Shown here: piece by piece, positions 7,711-12,194 of the stretch
Layout of the letters: every line of letters begins with the position of its first letter
Position numbering within the stretch: position 1 is the stretch's first letter
Assembly: GCA_002315765.1 (NCBI GenBank)
Contig: DCIE01000067.1
Coordinates: forward strand, 3,131 to 15,324
Direction: 5' to 3'
DNA from: Ruminococcaceae bacterium UBA1734
GTDB lineage: Bacteria; Bacillota; Clostridia; Oscillospirales; Acutalibacteraceae
DNA: 12,194 bases
Notes under the pieces: generated by a model
Told to the model about the DNA's origin: nothing
The model's database searches: none
The model's input: only the letters and a program-made list of their open reading frames with translations
Translations under genes and position numbers: made by a program

Positions 7711-8319
7711 TTATTGATAAACAGCAGAACCGCCGTCTAACAAAAGCAAAGCTTCATAGTAGTTGGCGATAGCCATTTTATGATAAGGAATAACCCAAAG
7801 GGTGCCGATACCTAAGCACAAAGAGCCCACAAAGTACCAGCCGATAAAGGAAATGTCGAGAACAAACAAATCCCACTTATGACCTGCTGTTAATCTTTGG
7901 CTTTCCTTAATACAAGCACTCCAATCATATTCGGGATGGTCTTTTGCCACAAAAAATGCCAAAGAATAGGAATATGACTTAACGATACCCGGAATAACAA
8001 AAAGAAGGCTCCAAAAAAAGATGAAAAGGGACCTTAAAAATCCGATGAGGAAATTTCTGCCGAAGTCCTCGGAAAATCCCGAGAAAAGTTGGGATATTTC
8101 CACGGTGGGATTGCCTCTTGTAACACTTAAAACAATCGAGGTGAGACCGTAAGCAATAGGTCCTGCAATAATTACCGGTGCAAAGGGAACGGAGCCTGAA
8201 ACACTTAAAAGAGCCGAGCCTACAAAGAAGGACAAAAGCAACATCAACCAGGTGTTTCCGAAAATATTTCTTCCCATTTGAGCCTTTGCGTTTTGCTTAA
8301 TAATTTGCCTTGAAATCAT
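7711..8319 (-). CDS. DUF975 family integral membrane protein
   Basis: This is a 202-residue membrane protein matching the DUF975 pattern. It has an N-terminal basic start with NAKAQMG-x-N-x-F-x-x-W, then hydrophobic segments at about 23-40, 45-66, 91-112 and 150-178. The family signature IPGIVKSYSYSLAFFVAKD lies around 109-127, followed by the ESQRLTAGHKWDLFVLDISF block (about 139-158) and a terminal IANYYEALL. The length is usual. The family has no established biochemical function. The ATG at 8319 is preceded by AGGGG with 8 nt spacing and by a strong promoter. A strong terminator follows, so it is a single-gene transcript between the phage lysis module and the LRR/phosphatase unit. It may be the first host gene beyond the prophage or a gene carried with it. 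Sequence alone does not decide this. Confidence 0.85.
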   Translation of the reverse strand: MISRQIIKQNAKAQMGRNIFGNTWLMLLLSFFVGSALLSVSGSVPFAPVIIAGPIAYGLTSIVLSVTRGNPTVEISQLFSGFSEDFGRNFLIGFLRSLFIFFWSLLFVIPGIVKSYSYSLAFFVAKDHPEYDWSACIKESQRLTAGHKWDLFVLDISFIGWYFVGSLCLGIGTLWVIPYHKMAIANYYEALLLLDGGSAVYQ

Positions 8320-8351
8320 AAAAATAACCCCTAATAATATTTTATGCTTTA

Positions 8352-8380
8352 ATTATATACTAAAGTTTAATAATTTTCAA
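8352..8380 (-). promoter_or_regulatory. Strong sigma-A-type promoter of the DUF975 gene
   Basis: On the minus strand TTGAAA (8380-8375) is followed after exactly 17 bases by TATAAT (8357-8352), within very AT-rich DNA. It lies directly behind the lysis-module terminator and about 33 nt before the DUF975 ATG. Confidence 0.75.
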
Positions 8381-8383
8381 TGA

Positions 8384-8420
8384 AAATAAATAATTTCCCA
8401 CAGTATTCGCCGTGGGAAAT
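8384..8420 (-). terminator. Terminator of the phage lysis module
   Basis: Arms ATTTCCCAC (8393-8401) and GTGGGAAAT (8412-8420) form a perfect 9-bp stem with a 10-base loop. On the minus strand it is followed by TTATTTATTTTC. It begins 5 nt after the holin stop codon. The tail is T-rich but interrupted, so it is a good rather than ideal intrinsic terminator. Confidence 0.75.
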
Positions 8421-8425
8421 ATTGG

Positions 8426-8632
8426 TTATTCTTTTGCTTCGGGAATTCCCGCAAGAGATGTGAGTACAGATAAAAGTCCTGCCATTAAAGACAAGCTTAA
8501 CACAACCGACCAGTTTATCTCGCATATCATTGCCGAGGTACCCATAGTAGCAATTGCCGTTTGAGCCATTGTCCTTACCGCACGAATGAGGGCGGCTTTT
8601 ATCCAAGTTTTAGTCAGCTTCAAATTATTCAC
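8426..8632 (-). CDS. Phage holin, r1t-like
   Basis: This small membrane protein (68 residues from the GTG at 8632) fits the r1t holin pattern. It has an amphipathic start W-x-x-AALIRAVRTMAQT, a first hydrophobic stretch with AIATMGTSA, a central INWSVVLSLSL segment, a second stretch AGLLSVLTSLAGIP, and a short charged tail. Holins make membrane lesions that release or activate the endolysin at the end of the phage cycle, which fits its place directly after the amidase. The GTG overlaps the amidase TGA (GTGA, 4 nt), suggesting translational coupling. However, AAGGGG abuts this GTG and sits about 8 nt before a TTG at 8623. The true product may therefore be 65 residues starting at that TTG. A terminator follows immediately. 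Confidence 0.85.
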   Translation of the reverse strand: MNNLKLTKTWIKAALIRAVRTMAQTAIATMGTSAMICEINWSVVLSLSLMAGLLSVLTSLAGIPEAKE

Positions 8633-9417
8633 CCCTTTTTTGAGAGAATACTGTTGACCAAGGACTGAATTTCGGAATAATTATATCCTGCCGAGCCTAA
8701 ACGCACCTTTCTTTCCTCGCCGTTTCCCCAAAGCCCTCTTATTACCTCATTTGCAATTTCCGAGTTGCTCTTTTCGGTATTGTTTAGAGGCTTTTGGGTG
8801 GTTTTCGGTTTTTCTCGGGCAGGTATGTTCTTAAGCTTTAGGTTGGCTTTTTTAACAATTACTTCCACAACTGCTTTGGCGGTTTTGTCGGCGAAATCCT
8901 CTGTGAGGATAATGGGAGTATCGGTTTTACTGTCCATAAATCCGCACTCAAGTAAAACCGCCGGCATTTTGCTTTCTCTTACCTCGTGAAGGTCTTGTTT
9001 TTGAAGCGGCACCGACCGATTGCCTTTAAGTCCCGTATTCTTGATAACAGCATCGTATAAATCCTTTTGCCAAGAAGCTGTAACCGTTCCCTCTTTAACG
9101 GTTTTGTAAACAATGGAAATTACTCCGCCACCGGATTTGCCTCCTACACCGGCATTATGGTGAATGGCAAGATAGAAATCGGCACCGAACTTGTTAGCCT
9201 TATCGGTTCTTGTCTTTAGGCTTATATCGGTCTTTCCTGTGGTATCATCAAGTCTTATTAGCTCATATCCCGTATAAGCCTTAAGCTTTTCCTGAATTTT
9301 ATTGCAAATTCTTTGATTAAGATACCATTCCCTTGTTTCGTTTTTATCAATAGTCTTTAAGCATCTTTTACCCGGAGTATTAATTCCGTGTCCTGCATTC
9401 AGAGCAATTTTAAACAT
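8629..9417 (-). CDS. Phage endolysin: N-acetylmuramoyl-L-alanine amidase (Amidase_3) with CW_7 domain
   Basis: This 262-residue endolysin cleaves the MurNAc-L-Ala amide bond in peptidoglycan. The Amidase_3 catalytic domain covers about 1-192. It shows zinc ligand H10 in NAGHG, a second ligand at E27 or E30, H86 in AIHHNA, and catalytic E157 in AVLLECGFM. A Lys/Pro/Thr-rich linker (about 193-217) leads to a C-terminal CW_7 (Cpl-7 type) wall-binding domain at about 219-258, with IANEVIRGLWGNGEER and RLGSAGYNYSEIQSLVN. There is no signal peptide, so release depends on the holin, which follows with a 4-nt overlap. The ATG has AAAGGA about 8 nt upstream. The gene starts 5 nt after the preceding small gene. 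Confidence 0.93.
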   Translation of the reverse strand: MFKIALNAGHGINTPGKRCLKTIDKNETREWYLNQRICNKIQEKLKAYTGYELIRLDDTTGKTDISLKTRTDKANKFGADFYLAIHHNAGVGGKSGGGVISIVYKTVKEGTVTASWQKDLYDAVIKNTGLKGNRSVPLQKQDLHEVRESKMPAVLLECGFMDSKTDTPIILTEDFADKTAKAVVEVIVKKANLKLKNIPAREKPKTTQKPLNNTEKSNSEIANEVIRGLWGNGEERKVRLGSAGYNYSEIQSLVNSILSKKG

Positions 9418-9422
9418 AACAT

Positions 9423-9707
9423 TTATCCTTTCTTTTCCAAATCACTTATACGGTGATTTTGGACCTTAATTTGTTCTTTAATAACCGGGATATTTTCATT
9501 GAAAAGCCTGGCATAGTGATTATGTGCCTTTATATCTGTTTTCATATCACTGATGTCGGACTTAATATGGGATATCTCGTTATTCATTATTTGTTGGTTT
9601 GTATCAAGCTTATTTGTTACCTGATTTCTTGTGTTTTTACCTTGTATGTATATTCCGAGAAGTGAAACAACCGCCGAAATAATACCTACTGTTAATGCAT
9701 CACTCAT
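9423..9707 (-). CDS. Small phage membrane/coiled-coil protein of the lysis module
   Basis: This is a 94-residue protein with one N-terminal membrane segment (about 5-22, ALTVGIISAVVSLLGIYI), a short basic turn, and two helical coiled-coil stretches (about 26-60 and 73-92) separated by NHYARLFNENIP. The ending I-K-x-Q-I-x-V-x-N-H-R-I-x-D-LE is common in small proteins encoded just before the endolysin and holin in phages of Bacillota, some annotated as XhlA-like (hemolysin XhlA family). That is a resemblance by layout, not a proven homology. It may assist lysis or anchor at the membrane; the function is unknown. The ATG at 9707 has GGAG about 10 nt upstream. It lies 30 nt after the tail gene and 5 nt before the amidase gene, so all are probably one transcript. 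Confidence 0.75.
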   Translation of the reverse strand: MSDALTVGIISAVVSLLGIYIQGKNTRNQVTNKLDTNQQIMNNEISHIKSDISDMKTDIKAHNHYARLFNENIPVIKEQIKVQNHRISDLEKKG

Positions 9708-9737
9708 TTATTTTGCTCTCCAATACATTCTATTCTC

Positions 9738-12194
9738 TTATTGGTATTCGGTTTCAAAACTCAGTGTTGCCCTTACTGCGTTATGGTCGCTTGTTATCTT
9801 ATCGGATTTAACCTCAAAGTTTTCATAAATAAGTCCTTTTGACATAATGTTGTCGATTGCACCTTCTTCAGTTGCCTGACCTACTGTGCAGGTTGGTATC
9901 TTTCCCCAATACCCACCGTTTCCTACAACATATCCCGCATCAGTCCATACTTTAATCTCATCTTCAAAATCCGAAACATTTGCGATGTTTGTATCTCCGC
10001 CGATTATAACTATGTCAAACTGGTTGAGATAGTTAATGGCTTTTTGACAGTTTGCTTTTCTTTCTTGTGATGGAATTGCATTGCTCTGTTCCCACGCTAC
10101 CACTGCAATAGACTTTCCGCAAATCCTGAATATCAAAGCCGGATTGCTGTTTCCTGCGCCGATATTAACAAAAAATCCTTTGTGCTTTGATAACAAAATC
10201 CTATCGTTGTATTCTCCCCCGGAACCTAATTCATATTTATATGGATAGAATTGTTTTAACAATGTATTGTACGAGTCTATTGTATGGCTTTTATCAAAGT
10301 ACGGAAACCACTCCTGTAAAGCAAGAAAATCACAGTTAAGCCACTTGCTGAAATGCTCTTTCCATAAAGGCAGGTTTGTAGACACAAGATTGTCGGGACA
10401 TCCTGCACCAATGCCACCTTCGGTGTTAAAATCTCTTATATTATGTGAACCGAATATAAGTCTTTTCAGTTCACCGCTTTGACTTTCCAATATGCCGTAA
10501 ATGTTGTTTTCAAACGCCAAACTGTCAAGAGTTTCGACGGCCAATGCCAGGCTTTGGATGATTACATACTTTGCATCGCTCGGTATATAACCTGTTAGTG
10601 TTTCACCTGCTCCTACCGACATAAACCCTTGCAAGTGGTCCGACATCATAAGGCTCTCATTTAATCTCGGGATTTTAAAGTCTTTTACAAAGTAGAAATA
10701 ACAAACTCCGTTTTTTCCCTTAATAGTATATTTGGTATCGCCTTGACTTATTGGTATCACCATATATTTTTTGTATTTGTTTGCAAAATCATTCCATTTG
10801 CAGGTTGCAGGGTTGACTTCACCTATATACTCGTGAGTGTATGAATTGGCAACCGTTTTAGTTGAAGAGTTTACATACAAATCACTGTTTACTTCATAAG
10901 TGATTTCGTTGGGAATATTATACGAAGTTCCGCTTTCAAACATAAATCGTATGGTAGTTCCGTAATATGAGTCAAGTGCAAGTGTAGGTACTTGGTCTAT
11001 ATATAAACCAATATCAAATTCTTCTACTCCCGCAATCCAAGCATCGTCTATATACTTTCCTTTTTTGTAATACTTTTTAGTCTTAAAATCAATGTAGTTA
11101 TAATCATCACCGTGGGATTGTCCATAACCTTTGTCGGATAAAAAAGTCATTAGGTTTGTCGGTAAAGTATATTCTTCAACCAAGTTCATTAATAAACTGT
11201 CAACACTTCTGATTGATGTAACCTTGTACTCTTTTAAAGTTCCTGCATCATAAGGCAAAAAACCTGAAACTAACGAAAGGCGGGGGTCGTCTACCGTTAA
11301 AGGTTCATTCCCCGAACCAAATGCAAGGGTTAAATCTATAACATTAGGATAAAATGTCTTGTTAAAGTTTTCGGTTGCCTCATATATGAATATCTCCACA
11401 AACATATCACTTGTGTCTATAGATGACGGTGCTTTGATTATAAGACCTTCTCCGTTGTCGTAGTATGACCAATTCCACCTAAATCTCATTCGGTATGTGG
11501 AAGAACCGCCACCGCTTGGGCACCCTTTTAAATAATAAATGTGATTGGGATAAAATGTAGTTCCTCTCGCTAAAGTACCTCGTGAATTAGACGAACCGGA
11601 TGTCAAGGTTCCTGAAGCCAAAATACTACCGTCGGTATTTTTTCTGAATGTAATTCCGTTGTTAGTTTGCGGAAATGTATCAGCCACGGAGTCTTTGTTA
11701 TACAACTGATTATTTACATAAGAAAAACCGCCGATTTTATCAATCGTTACCCTTGACCTGGCGTTATCGGGCAACTGCTTTTGCCAACCGTTAGAATAAT
11801 CTGTTATTTTGCGGTTTATTTTACTAACCGTATGGTCAATTTCTTTTGTTTTATCATACACACATTTGGCACTCGGATATTGTGTATCGGTCGAAGACGG
11901 CAAAATTGACTTTACTTTGTTTGATATGTTTTCTTTTCCCGAAATATCCTGATGCACTTGCAAAGCCGTATCCGCTTTACCTAAACTTGTTTGTACATCA
12001 CTTGCAAGGTGGGTTTTCGGTATGCCGTTTTGGGGATTTGGATATGCTCCCACATCCGAACTTGTAAGTGAAATATTACCGCTTAAGGCTTTACCGTTTA
12101 CCGTGGTGGTTTTAGCAACATATTTCGTGTCGGACTGGGTTTTTGAATAAGCATCTATGGGGGTAACCCATTTTGTATCAAAATCATCCCCCGA
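9738..12194 (-). CDS. Phage tail/receptor-binding protein with C-terminal EEP domain (5' end outside window)
   Basis: This frame has no stop up to the right edge, so 818 C-terminal residues are seen and the true start lies beyond 12194. The GTG at 12053 is internal: the codons before it encode tail-fibre-like sequence (SKTQSDTKYVAKTTTVNGKA, then LSGNISLTSSDVGAYP). Visible residues about 1-120 are fibre-like. About 130-330 look like a phage beta-rich module (NGITFRKNTDGSI, DLTLAFGSGNEPLTVDDPRL). About 330-575 are further beta-rich sequence without a firm assignment. About 580-818 match the endonuclease/exonuclease/phosphatase fold: N585 in SHNIRDFN, E628 in LALQEW, D734 and N736 in GGDTN, D781 in IDNI, and D803 and H804 in TSDHNAV. 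The position that usually holds a catalytic His or Tyr appears to be W701. The lysis genes follow, so this is the last structural gene. It probably contacts the host surface; the EEP substrate is unknown. Confidence 0.85.
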   Translation of the reverse strand, partial: SGDDFDTKWVTPIDAYSKTQSDTKYVAKTTTVNGKALSGNISLTSSDVGAYPNPQNGIPKTHLASDVQTSLGKADTALQVHQDISGKENISNKVKSILPSSTDTQYPSAKCVYDKTKEIDHTVSKINRKITDYSNGWQKQLPDNARSRVTIDKIGGFSYVNNQLYNKDSVADTFPQTNNGITFRKNTDGSILASGTLTSGSSNSRGTLARGTTFYPNHIYYLKGCPSGGGSSTYRMRFRWNWSYYDNGEGLIIKAPSSIDTSDMFVEIFIYEATENFNKTFYPNVIDLTLAFGSGNEPLTVDDPRLSLVSGFLPYDAGTLKEYKVTSIRSVDSLLMNLVEEYTLPTNLMTFLSDKGYGQSHGDDYNYIDFKTKKYYKKGKYIDDAWIAGVEEFDIGLYIDQVPTLALDSYYGTTIRFMFESGTSYNIPNEITYEVNSDLYVNSSTKTVANSYTHEYIGEVNPATCKWNDFANKYKKYMVIPISQGDTKYTIKGKNGVCYFYFVKDFKIPRLNESLMMSDHLQGFMSVGAGETLTGYIPSDAKYVIIQSLALAVETLDSLAFENNIYGILESQSGELKRLIFGSHNIRDFNTEGGIGAGCPDNLVSTNLPLWKEHFSKWLNCDFLALQEWFPYFDKSHTIDSYNTLLKQFYPYKYELGSGGEYNDRILLSKHKGFFVNIGAGNSNPALIFRICGKSIAVVAWEQSNAIPSQERKANCQKAINYLNQFDIVIIGGDTNIANVSDFEDEIKVWTDAGYVVGNGGYWGKIPTCTVGQATEEGAIDNIMSKGLIYENFEVKSDKITSDHNAVRATLSFETEYQ

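Noticed and set aside
8367..8606. Minus-strand open frame overlapping the holin in another frame
   Set aside because: It is rich in Cys, Gly, His and Ser without hydrophobic segments, runs through the terminator hairpin, and lacks a ribosome binding site. The overlapping frame is a recognisable holin.

Overview
This window is AT-rich. Every convincing gene lies on the minus strand, so transcription runs from high to low coordinates. The gene content suggests a gut-type Clostridia bacterium (Bacillota, probably Oscillospirales or a relative). The pointers are strong AGGAG-type ribosome binding sites, sigma-A-like promoters, a dockerin-bearing secreted enzyme, a BspA-type leucine-rich-repeat surface protein, YitT and DUF975 membrane proteins, and a Gram-positive phage lysis module. 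The taxon is inferred from gene content only.

In transcription order, the right third (12194 to about 8384) is the end of a prophage or phage remnant. It holds a large tail or receptor-binding protein whose 5' end lies outside the window. The open frame runs through the right edge, so the GTG at 12053 is internal. Its C-terminus carries an endonuclease/exonuclease/phosphatase (EEP) fold domain. Next come a short membrane/coiled-coil lysis-module protein, an N-acetylmuramoyl-L-alanine amidase with a CW_7 wall-binding domain, and an r1t-type holin that overlaps the amidase by 4 nt. A hairpin with a T-rich tail closes this module.

The middle holds a DUF975 membrane-protein gene with its own promoter (TTGAAA-17-TATAAT) and a strong intrinsic terminator. 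A new promoter starts immediately behind it and drives a two-gene unit for secreted proteins. The first is a 605-residue BspA-like LRR protein with Cys-rich, Ig-like and Fn3-like parts. Then, 31 nt later, comes a 1517-residue secreted protein with six tandem beta-rich modules, a one-loop dockerin-like segment and a C-terminal alkaline phosphatase domain. The phosphatase keeps the nucleophile and the metal ligands that can be aligned by motif, but two accessory active-site positions are unusual.

The left end holds a separately promoted YitT-family membrane protein. Its stop codon abuts an array of at least three copies of a 61-bp hairpin-forming repeat that continues to the left edge.

The best candidates for something new are the EEP domain fused to a phage tail protein, and the architecture and active-site changes of the multi-module phosphatase paired with the LRR surface protein next to a prophage end. 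I found no CRISPR array, tRNA, rRNA, integrase, transposase or attachment site. No stretch longer than 300 bases is without a gene.
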